Source of the DNA: Mycolicibacter heraklionensis
GTDB taxonomy: Bacteria; Actinomycetota; Actinomycetes; Mycobacteriales; Mycobacteriaceae
NCBI RefSeq assembly: GCF_019645815.1
Contig: NZ_CP080997.1
Coordinates: 3,786,880 to 3,850,879 of the forward strand
Length of the DNA: 64,000 nt
Direction of reading: 5' to 3'
Within the stretch, counting starts at the first letter, position 1. The number at the start of each line of letters is the position of its first letter. Of the stretch, positions 50,522 through 57,605 are shown piece after piece. The position numbers and the translations under genes were made by a program. The notes under the pieces are model-generated. The model was not told the DNA's origin, ran no database searches, and saw only the letters and a program-made list of their open reading frames with translations.

Positions 50522-50812
50522 ATGCCACAGGTTGAGCAGTTGCCCGGCCGCAACGCGGACGTATGGGATTGGCAGCTCCGAGGAGCGTGTCGGGGGGTCG
50601 ACTCGTCGGTGTTCTTCCCGCCCGACGGAGAGCGCGGCCGCGCCCGAGCACAGCGCGAACAGAACGCCAAGAAGTGGTGCCGCGCCTGCCCGGTGCTGGA
50701 ACAGTGCCGGACGCACGCGCTCGCGGTAGGTGAGCCCTATGGCATCTGGGGCGGCATGTCCGAAGCCGAGCGGCACGCCGCGCTGCGCTGCAACCTGCGC
50801 CCCAGCGGCTGA
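50522..50812 (+). CDS. whiB3: Redox-sensing regulator WhiB3
   Basis: 96 aa from ATG 50522, with AGAGGGG five bases upstream. Four Fe-S cysteines: one in Arg-Gly-Ala-Cys and three in Cys-Arg-Ala-Cys-Pro-Val-Leu-Glu-Gln-Cys; then the Gly-Ile-Trp-Gly-Gly turn and a short basic tail. The N-terminus Met-Pro-Gln-x-Glu-Gln-Leu-Pro-Gly-x-Asn-Ala-Asp matches WhiB3. WhiB3 senses O2/NO by its 4Fe-4S cluster, binds SigA and controls polyketide lipid synthesis. The C-terminus is slightly shorter than in M. tuberculosis (102 aa). Confidence 0.94.
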   Translation: MPQVEQLPGRNADVWDWQLRGACRGVDSSVFFPPDGERGRARAQREQNAKKWCRACPVLEQCRTHALAVGEPYGIWGGMSEAERHAALRCNLRPSG

Positions 50813-50866
50813 TTGCTTCCCGACCGGGCCGGCGGCGTCACATCCGCGGCCCAGTGGGTACCTGAG

Positions 50867-50890
50867 CAGCCCCCGGTTTCCCGGGGGCTG
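50867..50890 (+). terminator. Hairpin terminator of whiB3
   Basis: CAGCCCCCGG and CCGGGGGCTG form a perfect 10-bp stem with a TTTC loop, 55 bases after the whiB3 stop. No long U-run follows. Placed as expected for a mycobacterial terminator. Confidence 0.7.
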
Positions 50891-51063
50891 TTCGCCCACT
50901 ACGGCGCCTCCCGCAGTGACGAGACGGTGCGTAGAGCAGCGTTGTCGCCGCTGAGTTGAGCTCGGACCGCCCGGTTCTGGCGATCACAGGCCGCTTGCGC
51001 CATTACGCTGCTCTTTCGGCAGCCCCGCGGAGCTGCGCGGGCAAGAAGGGCAAGGAGAGCACT

Positions 51064-51375
51064 GTGAAAAAGCACCTGCTATTCGGAACCGTCGCAGCTG
51101 GGTGCGCCGTGGGGTTCATCGGCGCACCCATCGCGAGCGCCGACGACGAGGGATTCCTCAATGAACTGCGGTCCCATGGGTTTCCGGGTCTGACGTTGGG
51201 AGACCAGCAGCTGCCCGACGGCGTGGTGGTGGCCAACGGCTGGATGGCCTGTAATCGGCTGCGGCTGGGCGAGAAGCCCGAACAGACGCTGGCCCAGGTG
51301 AATCCGAACGACGTCGAAACGGGACGCATGCTGATCAACGCCGCGCAGCATCACCTGTGCCCCGACACGCTCTGA
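51064..51375 (+). CDS. DUF732 family secreted protein
   Basis: 103 aa from GTG 51064, with AAGGAG six bases upstream. Signal peptide Met-Lys-Lys-His-Leu-Leu... ending Ala-Ser-Ala near residue 26. The mature part has Leu-Arg-Ser-His-Gly-Phe and Ala-Cys-Asn-Arg-Leu, and the C-terminal Asn-Ala-Ala-Gln-His-His-Leu-Cys-Pro, the two cysteines of DUF732. Similar in layout to the protein at 16878. Function unknown. Confidence 0.85.
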   Translation: MKKHLLFGTVAAGCAVGFIGAPIASADDEGFLNELRSHGFPGLTLGDQQLPDGVVVANGWMACNRLRLGEKPEQTLAQVNPNDVETGRMLINAAQHHLCPDTL

Positions 51376-51444
51376 GTAGTCCCGGCGCCCATCAACGCTC
51401 GCAAAACCGTCGAACACGGCGTCAGCGTGTGATACGTACATGCG

Positions 51445-52440
51445 ATGACATCGCAGGGTAGGGCCGGCAAAAACGCAGTTGCTCACGTCGCCGTCGTCGG
51501 CCTGATGGCGGCCGCGGCCGGTGTGGCGACCAGCCAACCGGTTCACGCCGCAGCCACCCTGCTGTCTGCCACCGGACCGCTGGCGGGCAGTCAGACGGCG
51601 CTCATCCTCGGCGGAACCACCCAACCGACACCGTCGCCCGAATTCGCACGCTCCGCCGAGAACCTGTTTCTGAACCCGTTGGGTTTCAACGGCGGTTCCA
51701 CCGGCTCGATGGTCTGCTACATGGACGGCACCGACCCGTGCAGCGCCCCACTGCAAGTGCTGACGACGCCCGAACTGATCCAGCAGGGCCCCAGTAGTCT
51801 CACGGCCGCGTCGGCCATCGTTCTCGCCGTCGAGAACCAATTCAACGCCAACCCAGGCGCTTTCGATGCCGAGCACCCACTGACGATCTTTGGCTACTCG
51901 CAGAGCGCCACTGCAGAGTCGATCGCAATGACCCGGCTGGCCGAGGCCGGCATTCCCAGCGACGCGCTGCACTTCGTGTTCATCGGCGACCCCTCCACCC
52001 CGACCGGGATCTGGCAACACCTGGAAGCGGCAGTGGAGGCGCTGCTCGGCCCAAGCCTGACGGCCTATCTGTTCAACCTGTTCGGTATGACCGACGTCCT
52101 GGGCGTCGAGACGCCGAATGATCTGTATGCGGCCACCATCTACGGCCTGCCCGGCGACCCGGTCTCCAACTTCGCCGGCGTCTACGCCTCCGAGGGCTTG
52201 TGGGGAGCGCTGCTGGACATCGTGGGACCGCACGCCTGGTATCTGGGGTTGACACCGGAGCAGGTAGCCGACGCCACCATCACGGTCGACGGCAGCCTGA
52301 CCTACGTCGACATCTCCGCCAGCGACATCAACGGCTTCGACGCCTGGATCAATGCGGTTTTCTGCGGCGGGGTCGCCAACAGCGGATTGTTCGAGAGCGT
52401 ATTCGACTCTCTACAACTGTTTTTCAACGACTTCTTCTGA
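51445..52440 (+). CDS. Secreted PE-PPE-domain alpha/beta hydrolase, copy 1 (no PE domain)
   Basis: 331 aa. A signal peptide (about 1-36, ending Val-His-Ala-Ala) replaces the PE or PPE domain usually fused to this module. The hydrolase domain begins Ala-Leu-Ile-Leu-Gly-Gly-Thr-Thr-Gln-Pro-Thr-Pro-Ser and has the nucleophile Ser152 in Gly-Tyr-Ser-Gln-Ser. PE-PPE domains act as serine esterases in tested cases. The C-terminus is Phe-rich (Leu-Gln-Leu-Phe-Phe-Asn-Asp-Phe-Phe). Strongly similar to the next gene, so the pair arose by tandem duplication. Substrate unknown. Confidence 0.88.
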   Translation: MTSQGRAGKNAVAHVAVVGLMAAAAGVATSQPVHAAATLLSATGPLAGSQTALILGGTTQPTPSPEFARSAENLFLNPLGFNGGSTGSMVCYMDGTDPCSAPLQVLTTPELIQQGPSSLTAASAIVLAVENQFNANPGAFDAEHPLTIFGYSQSATAESIAMTRLAEAGIPSDALHFVFIGDPSTPTGIWQHLEAAVEALLGPSLTAYLFNLFGMTDVLGVETPNDLYAATIYGLPGDPVSNFAGVYASEGLWGALLDIVGPHAWYLGLTPEQVADATITVDGSLTYVDISASDINGFDAWINAVFCGGVANSGLFESVFDSLQLFFNDFF

Positions 52441-52586
52441 CCGCCCCCACGGTGGCGTCGACGGTTTTCTCCAACACTTTGTGCGCGGCAGCACCACTTG
52501 AGGGCGGCCGTCGGCGACCACGAGAACTCTAGACTTCAAAAATGAGAATGTGATATTCATATGCCATACACAACCGGGGGGTTCTC

Positions 52587-53594
52587 ATGGCTCAGGTAAT
52601 ACTGCCCAGGGGCAGTGGGTCTAAGGCTGTCGGGCGACTGGCCGCAGTCAGCATGATCCTCGCTGCGTCCGGCGCAGCGATCATCCAACCCGCCGGGTCT
52701 CTGCTCGCCGAGGCGGCACTGCTGGCCACCACCGGTCCGCTGGCGGGCAGCCAAACCGCGCTGATCCTCGGCGGGACCGGCCAGCCGACGCCGTCGCCGG
52801 AGTACGCACGGTCCGCCGAAGATCTTTATCTGAACGCGCTGGGCTTCAACGGTGGTTCCACCGACTCGATGGTCTGCCACATGGACGGCACCGACCCGTG
52901 CAGCGCCCCACTGCAGGTGCTGACCACACCCGAGCTGTTCCAGCAGAGCAGCCTCGCCGACGCAACAGCCGTCGTCCTCGCCGTGGAGAACGAATTCAAC
53001 GCCAACCCCGGCGCTTTCGACGCCGACCACCCGCTGACGATCTTCGGATATTCACAGAGCGCCACCGCCGAGTCGATGGCCATGGCCCAACTTGCGGCGT
53101 ACGCGATCCCCACCGATGCACTGCATTTCGTATTCATTGGCGACCCCTCCGCTCCCGACGGTGTCTGGCAGCATCTGGAATCGGCCATGGATGCGACACT
53201 AGGTACCCAGTTCACGGATTTTGTGCTCAGTTTTACGGGTATGGACGCGAGCATCGGCAGCGCTACGCCGAATGACCTGTACCCCACCACCATTTACAGC
53301 CTGCCCACCGACCCGGTGGCCAACTTCGTGGACTCCTACGCCGCGAACGGCCTGTGGGGCGCGCTGCTGAACATCTTCGGCCCGCACGTGGAGTACCTGG
53401 GACTGACCCCGGAGCAGATCGCCGACGCCACCACCACGGTCGACGGCATGCTGACCTACGTGAACATCAACGACGATGACATCAACGGCTTCGATGCCTG
53501 GCTCAGCGCGCTGCTCGAGCACGGGGTCGCCAACAGTGATCCGTTCCAGAGCTTGTGGGACTCGCTGGTGCTGCTGTTCACCAACTCGTACTGA
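52587..53594 (+). CDS. Secreted PE-PPE-domain alpha/beta hydrolase, copy 2
   Basis: 335 aa from ATG 52587, after a GGGGGG stretch. Same architecture as the preceding gene: signal peptide about 1-43, Leu-Ala-Gly-Ser-Gln-Thr-Ala-Leu-Ile-Leu-Gly-Gly-Thr, nucleophile Ser156 in Gly-Tyr-Ser-Gln-Ser-Ala-Thr-Ala-Glu-Ser. Long identical stretches (for example Cys-His/Tyr-Met-Asp-Gly-Thr-Asp-Pro-Cys-Ser-Ala-Pro-Leu-Gln-Val-Leu-Thr-Thr) show a fairly recent duplication. The gap between the copies has its own AT-rich segment (52530-52565), so it may be transcribed separately. Confidence 0.88.
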   Translation: MAQVILPRGSGSKAVGRLAAVSMILAASGAAIIQPAGSLLAEAALLATTGPLAGSQTALILGGTGQPTPSPEYARSAEDLYLNALGFNGGSTDSMVCHMDGTDPCSAPLQVLTTPELFQQSSLADATAVVLAVENEFNANPGAFDADHPLTIFGYSQSATAESMAMAQLAAYAIPTDALHFVFIGDPSAPDGVWQHLESAMDATLGTQFTDFVLSFTGMDASIGSATPNDLYPTTIYSLPTDPVANFVDSYAANGLWGALLNIFGPHVEYLGLTPEQIADATTTVDGMLTYVNINDDDINGFDAWLSALLEHGVANSDPFQSLWDSLVLLFTNSY

Positions 53595-53644
53595 GCTCAG
53601 CCGGTCTTATCCGGCTCGAACTGCGCCGTAACTGCGCCGTGCCG

Positions 53645-53926
53645 TTAGCCGTGCGGCGCCTCAGATATCTTGCTCTCCGGCTTTCCCAGCGTCTTGCAGT
53701 AGGTCGATACCGACAGCCGAGTCGCCGAGATCTCCAGGTTCGACGGTTCTGCACCGCTTTGGTCTTTGAGCATCTTGGTGATTTCGTCGTCCTGCTTCTT
53801 CTCGTCCTGGTCGACGAAGTCCTTGCACTTCGTGTCGCCGCCGGTGTTGATCACCTGCGAGGCCGAGCAACCGCTGGAAATCAGCACCCCCAGCGCAACG
53901 GCGACGAACGCAACGTTTTTCATCAT
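53645..53926 (-). CDS. HdeA-like lipoprotein
   Basis: 93 aa from ATG 53926, with AAGGAG five bases upstream. Lipobox Leu-Ile-Ser-Ser-Gly-Cys near residue 20. The mature part is small, Lys/Asp/Glu-rich, with two cysteines: Thr-Lys-Cys-Lys-Asp-Phe and Tyr-Cys-Lys-Thr. The spacing and the pattern Cys-x-Asp-Phe-x3-Asp resemble HdeA-type acid-stress chaperones, which have one disulfide; this is a weak match by eye. It follows the GlsB/YmgE-type gene by nine bases. Confidence 0.7.
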   Translation of the reverse strand: MMKNVAFVAVALGVLISSGCSASQVINTGGDTKCKDFVDQDEKKQDDEITKMLKDQSGAEPSNLEISATRLSVSTYCKTLGKPESKISEAPHG

Positions 53927-53935
53927 CGTCACTCC

Positions 53936-54235
53936 TTACGCCTCGCGACCGAACAGGCGCAGCAGCCAGAGCAGGATGATCGCACCCAAAATTGCGGTGA
54001 ACAAGGTAAACCACCAGCCGCCGCTGGCCGTGTCGACGACGAAGCTGAGCAGGAACCCGCCGATCAACGCTCCAACGACACCCACGACTACGTCGGCGAG
54101 CAGGCCATATTTGGTCTTCATGGCGATACCCGCGATCCAGCCGGCAATCGCACCGATCACGATATAGCCGATCCACCCGACACTGGTCAACGTTGTGGAA
54201 CGAGCCAGGAATTCGGTGGCCGCCACTGCGTCCAT
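53936..54235 (-). CDS. GlsB/YeaQ/YmgE family membrane protein
   Basis: 99 aa; AAGGAG lies six bases before ATG 54235. Three membrane helices with the family's Gly-rich pattern (Gly-Trp-Ile-Gly-Tyr-Ile-Val-Ile-Gly-Ala-Ile-Ala-Gly-Trp, Val-Gly-Val-Val-Gly-Ala-Leu-Ile-Gly-Gly-Phe). Often called transglycosylase-associated, but the family has no proven enzyme activity and is usually stress-induced. First gene of a two-gene operon with the lipoprotein. Confidence 0.88.
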   Translation of the reverse strand: MDAVAATEFLARSTTLTSVGWIGYIVIGAIAGWIAGIAMKTKYGLLADVVVGVVGALIGGFLLSFVVDTASGGWWFTLFTAILGAIILLWLLRLFGREA

Positions 54236-54291
54236 GGTGATCTCCTTTTCAACACCCTTAGCGCCGTCGAGGCCGACGCCGCGGAGGATTC

Positions 54292-54320
54292 ATACCCGTT
54301 CTGCGCGGTGGCTAATCACC
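54292..54320 (-). promoter_or_regulatory. Candidate SigF/SigB-type promoter of the GlsB-lipoprotein operon
   Basis: On the minus strand GGTGAT (54320-54315) and GGGTAT (54297-54292) are separated by 17 bases. GGGTAT fits the SigF -10 (GGGTAY); the -35 differs from GGWWT. It lies 57 bases upstream of the start codon. Judged by eye only. Confidence 0.3.
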
Positions 54321-54395
54321 CATCGCTTCTATTCGCCATTGGACCGGAAAATGAATTGATAATCAATGCAATGCATTAGCCTTCCCCTGACGCTG

Positions 54396-55496
54396 CTAAC
54401 TCGCGCCCGCCGTGATCACTTCGTTGACCTCGACGGCCCGCGCGGCCATCTCGGCGTGCGCCCTGTCCAGTGACTCGGCCTGATCCTCGTCGGCCTTCAT
54501 CAACGCCTCGATGTCGAAGCCGCCCATGTCGAGCACACCCATGTCCCGGAACGCCTTCTGCACCTTGGGACCCCACAACCCGATGTCCTTGACGATCGGC
54601 ACGATGCGACTGAACAGGTGCGAACGGAACTGGATCATCAGCGGTGACGAGTCGACCCATTCCGCGCACTCTTTGACGTTCATGCCGAGGGTCTCGAAGA
54701 CCTCCTCGCCGCGGAATCGGTCGCGCATCAGGTAACAGGCGTCCACGACGAACTCTTCGCGCTCGTCCCGCTCAGAGTCAGTGAGCTCAGAGTAGTAGTC
54801 CTTCAACGAGATTCGACCGAAGGCAACATGGCGGGCCTCGTCCTGCATCACGTAGGCCAGTACCTTCTTGGCCAGTGAGTCCGGTGCTGCCAGATCGCGC
54901 TGCACCCCGAATGCCGCCAGTGCCAGCCCCTCGATGAGGACCTGCATGCCCAGATAGGGCATGTCCCAGCGCGAGTCACGCAGGGTGTCGTCCAGCAGTG
55001 CGGTCAGGTTCTTGTTGATCGGGTAGACGATGCCGATCTTCTCCTGCAAGAACCGCGAGAATGTCTCGACGTGCCGGGCCTCGTCCATGGTCTGGGTGGC
55101 CGCGTAGAACTTCGCGTCCAGATCCGGGACGACTTCGACGATCTTGGCCGCGCACACCATCGCGCCCTGCTCACCGTGCAGGAACTGGGAGAACTGCCAG
55201 GCCTGGGAGTGCTGGCGCATCTCGGCCCGGCGTGCGTCGTCCGCGGACTCCCACATCGGACTGCCGAACAGTGGATGGAACTCGTCGGGCAGACCGATCG
55301 GGTTCATCGGGTCCACGTCTTGGGACCAGTCAATGCGTGACTGGGCGTCCCACTGCTTGTCCTTGCCCTTCTGATACAGCGACAGCAGCCGGGCCCGCCC
55401 GTCGTCGTACTCCCACGTGAAGCGCGCGTCGCCGGCGCTGGCGACCTCCCACGAGTAGGGCGTGGGCACTTCGGTGTACTTGTCCCTTGTGGTCAT
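54396..55496 (-). CDS. Diiron ferritin-like oxidase/oxygenase family protein
   Basis: 366 aa. Four-helix diiron carboxylate fold, seen in two Asp-Glu-Ala-Arg-His-Val motifs (Met-Asp-Glu-Ala-Arg-His-Val-Glu and Gln-Asp-Glu-Ala-Arg-His-Val-Ala) plus single Glu residues in His-Gly-Glu-Gln-Gly-Ala and Ile-Glu-Gly-Leu. Related in layout to ferritin-like oxygenases, including AurF-type N-oxygenases and ribonucleotide-reductase R2-like proteins. No reductase or ferredoxin partner gene is adjacent. The substrate cannot be told from sequence. Its 141-base upstream gap separates it from the divergent HXXEE gene. Confidence 0.8.
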   Translation of the reverse strand: MTTRDKYTEVPTPYSWEVASAGDARFTWEYDDGRARLLSLYQKGKDKQWDAQSRIDWSQDVDPMNPIGLPDEFHPLFGSPMWESADDARRAEMRQHSQAWQFSQFLHGEQGAMVCAAKIVEVVPDLDAKFYAATQTMDEARHVETFSRFLQEKIGIVYPINKNLTALLDDTLRDSRWDMPYLGMQVLIEGLALAAFGVQRDLAAPDSLAKKVLAYVMQDEARHVAFGRISLKDYYSELTDSERDEREEFVVDACYLMRDRFRGEEVFETLGMNVKECAEWVDSSPLMIQFRSHLFSRIVPIVKDIGLWGPKVQKAFRDMGVLDMGGFDIEALMKADEDQAESLDRAHAEMAARAVEVNEVITAGAS

Positions 55497-55637
55497 GCGC
55501 TGCCGCCTTTACCGGGTGTGACCAGTGGTCTCATGACGTGTATCACACTGCGCCGCGCGCGGCGGCGCGTCAAGCATGCCGGGCGGGAAACCGCCGCGGT
55601 CCCGCTCGAACCGCCACTGTGGGCCCCGCAGTGAGCG

Positions 55638-56180
55638 ATGATCGGCGGCATGGACGGCAACGACACGCAACGACAGCCTGCGGCGGCCGGACCCAGCGCG
55701 AACCTGCCGCTGCCGCGCTTCCGGAGCGTCATCTGGCTGATGCCGGCCGCCTACCTCCTGCACATCGTCGAGGAATACCTCGGCGGATTTCCCGCCTGGG
55801 TCACCCAGGACGTCCACGGCCGCTTCGACGACGCCGCCTTCGCCGCCAACAACGTCGCCTTCATGGCGATCCTGGTGACGCTCGTCTATGCGAACTACCG
55901 CAAGCAGACCCAGGCCCGCAGCGCTGCACTGGTCGCCTTCGCCAGCGCAAACCTGTTCTGGGACGCACTCTTTCATCTGGCGATGACGCCAGCCCTCGAT
56001 CGGTATTCGCCCGGCGTCGTCACCGCCATGCTGCTCTACTACCCGATCTGCCTGGTGGTCGGGACCGTCACCGTCAAGGAGAAGGTCCTCACCGGCCGCC
56101 AGTTCACCCTGGCCCTACTGGGCGGTGTGGCGCTGTTCGCCTTTGTCGTTTGGTACGGGCTGTTTCACTTCGCCGTCTGA
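55638..56180 (+). CDS. HXXEE-domain membrane protein
   Basis: 180 aa (or 176 from ATG 55650; neither start has a strong ribosome binding site). About five membrane helices. The signature His-Ile-Val-Glu-Glu-Tyr (HXXEE) is near residue 42 and a second conserved Phe-Trp-Asp-Ala-Leu-Phe-His is near 110. The His/Glu pair suggests metal binding within the membrane; function unknown. Separated by 110 bases from the next gene. Confidence 0.8.
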   Translation: MIGGMDGNDTQRQPAAAGPSANLPLPRFRSVIWLMPAAYLLHIVEEYLGGFPAWVTQDVHGRFDDAAFAANNVAFMAILVTLVYANYRKQTQARSAALVAFASANLFWDALFHLAMTPALDRYSPGVVTAMLLYYPICLVVGTVTVKEKVLTGRQFTLALLGGVALFAFVVWYGLFHFAV

Positions 56181-56290
56181 CCCGGACAAACCGGTGCGCA
56201 GGCATGCCCAGCAATACTCGGCGATCGAGAAGGGTTCTCCTGCCCCGCCAATCCGCACCGCGCGCCGCGGGGCACTCCTACGCTTCTGAC

Positions 56291-56692
56291 ATGCAGACAG
56301 TGCTGTTCAAGCTCGGATTGGTCCTGTTCCTGCTCGGCCTGCTCACCGGGCTCGCCATTCCCGCGTGCAAGAACCCGCGCATGGCACTGTCGAGCCATCT
56401 GGAGGCCACGCTCAACGGAATGTTCCTGGCGCTGTTGGGCCTGCTGTGGCCACACATCCATCTGCCCAACGCGTGGGGAGTTACGGCAGTCTCACTGATC
56501 GTCTACGCCGCCTACGCGAACTGGTTGGCGACACTGCTCGCAGCGGCCTGGGGCGCCGGCCGGAAATTCGCCCCGATCGCGGCGGGAGACCATGCGACGT
56601 CAGCGGGCAAAGAAGGGATCGTCGGCTTCCTCTTGGTGTCCCTCGCCGTGTCGATCGTGGTCGGCGTGATCATTGTCATCGTCGGACTCTGA
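56291..56692 (+). CDS. Hydroxylaminobenzene mutase-like membrane protein
   Basis: 133 aa, four membrane helices. The segments Leu-Leu-Gly-Leu-Leu-Thr-Gly-Leu, Asn-Pro-Arg-Met-Ala-Leu-Ser-Ser-His-Leu-Glu, Asn-Gly-Met-Phe-Leu-Ala-Leu-Leu-Gly-Leu-Leu-Trp-Pro and Tyr-Ala-Asn-Trp-Leu-Ala-Thr-Leu match HabA/HabB, which rearrange hydroxylaminobenzene to 2-aminophenol in nitrobenzene-degrading bacteria. Rv3078 is a mycobacterial member. Natural substrate here is unknown; the family may act on other aryl hydroxylamines. Confidence 0.85.
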   Translation: MQTVLFKLGLVLFLLGLLTGLAIPACKNPRMALSSHLEATLNGMFLALLGLLWPHIHLPNAWGVTAVSLIVYAAYANWLATLLAAAWGAGRKFAPIAAGDHATSAGKEGIVGFLLVSLAVSIVVGVIIVIVGL

Positions 56693-56822
56693 GGCTCCGC
56701 CTGCCGACCACGGGTCGTCATCGATGTATGCGCCGGCCGGCGTACGACCCCAAATCCTCGTGGAACAGCACGGCCAGGCCGACCACGACGTAGCACGGCC
56801 AACGAAAAAGACGCTCCGCGGT

Positions 56823-57458
56823 CTAGCCTGCGACAGCAACGAGCAGATGGTGAGGGATCGCCACCTCGTCGAGGCGGCGCTGCTCGACATCCGCAAAACC
56901 CGCGTTCTTCAACGCGGCAACGATCTCGCCGATCGGGCGCAGGTTGAAGCCGTAGGCAGCGAAAGGCAAGCGGGCCATTACGTCAGGATCACCGATCCCC
57001 AACACCACCCGGCCACCTGGTCTCAGTACCCGGGCAAGTTCTGCACAGGCGGCGTCGAGGTCGGAGACGAAATAAACGGTGTTGACCGAGATCGCCGCGT
57101 CGAGCGAGCTGTCTTCGAGCGTCAACGCGGTCAGCGACCCCCCGACAAGTCTCATCCGACCGGCCGCGATCTGGGTGGCGAAGCGTGCCCGGGCGCGCGT
57201 CAGCATGTCCTCGGCGATTTCCACACCGTAGACGGCGCCCAGCGGACCAACCCGTTGTAGAAGCAAATCCAGGCTTAGGCCGCCACCAAAACCTATGTCG
57301 GCCACCGTCTTTCCATCCGGCATCGCCGCATCGACGGCGGCGGCCACCGCCTGACGATTGCCGCGGTTGAGCAGTACCGCAACGCCGCGCCCCACCAGGC
57401 CATGCGGCCGGCCGAGTTGCCCGGCGACCTTCGCCAAGACTCGCTGACGCAAACCCAT
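56823..57458 (-). CDS. Class I SAM-dependent methyltransferase
   Basis: 211 aa from ATG 57458, eight bases after GAGG. Rossmann methyltransferase: motif I Val-Ala-Asp-Ile-Gly-Phe-Gly-Gly-Gly (about 52-60), Val-Tyr-Gly-Val-Glu-Ile-Ala-Glu-Asp-Met, and post-motifs Val-Leu-Arg-Pro-Gly-Gly-Arg-Val-Val-Leu-Gly-Ile. Looks like a ubiE/COQ5-type small-molecule methyltransferase. Substrate unknown. It ends convergent to the Hab-like gene and starts upstream of the shared terminator at 57532. Confidence 0.85.
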   Translation of the reverse strand: MGLRQRVLAKVAGQLGRPHGLVGRGVAVLLNRGNRQAVAAAVDAAMPDGKTVADIGFGGGLSLDLLLQRVGPLGAVYGVEIAEDMLTRARARFATQIAAGRMRLVGGSLTALTLEDSSLDAAISVNTVYFVSDLDAACAELARVLRPGGRVVLGIGDPDVMARLPFAAYGFNLRPIGEIVAALKNAGFADVEQRRLDEVAIPHHLLVAVAG

Positions 57459-57531
57459 GACCGTCACCTCAGAACTGAATCACTCAATCGCGCTTGTCCA
57501 GCCCAATCATGCTTGATTCGCGACCAGACAC

Positions 57532-57568
57532 AAAAGCCCCCAACACGCTGAGCGTGTTGGGGGCTTTT
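57532..57568 (-). terminator. Strong hairpin terminator of the groES-groEL1 operon
   Basis: Perfect 17-bp stem (AAAAGCCCCCAACACGC paired with GCGTGTTGGGGGCTTTT) with a three-base loop, 37 bases after the groEL1 stop. It ends in T4 on both strands, so it is a classic intrinsic terminator and could act in both directions. Confidence 0.95.
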
Positions 57569-57605
57569 GCTGGGGCACCACCCTCTGGGGGACTGCTCGA
57601 ACTAC

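Noticed and set aside
54340..54375. Fur/IdeR-like iron box in the palindrome ATTGATAATCAAT
   Set aside because: Only an AT-rich short palindrome; it does not match the IdeR consensus and is not near an iron gene.
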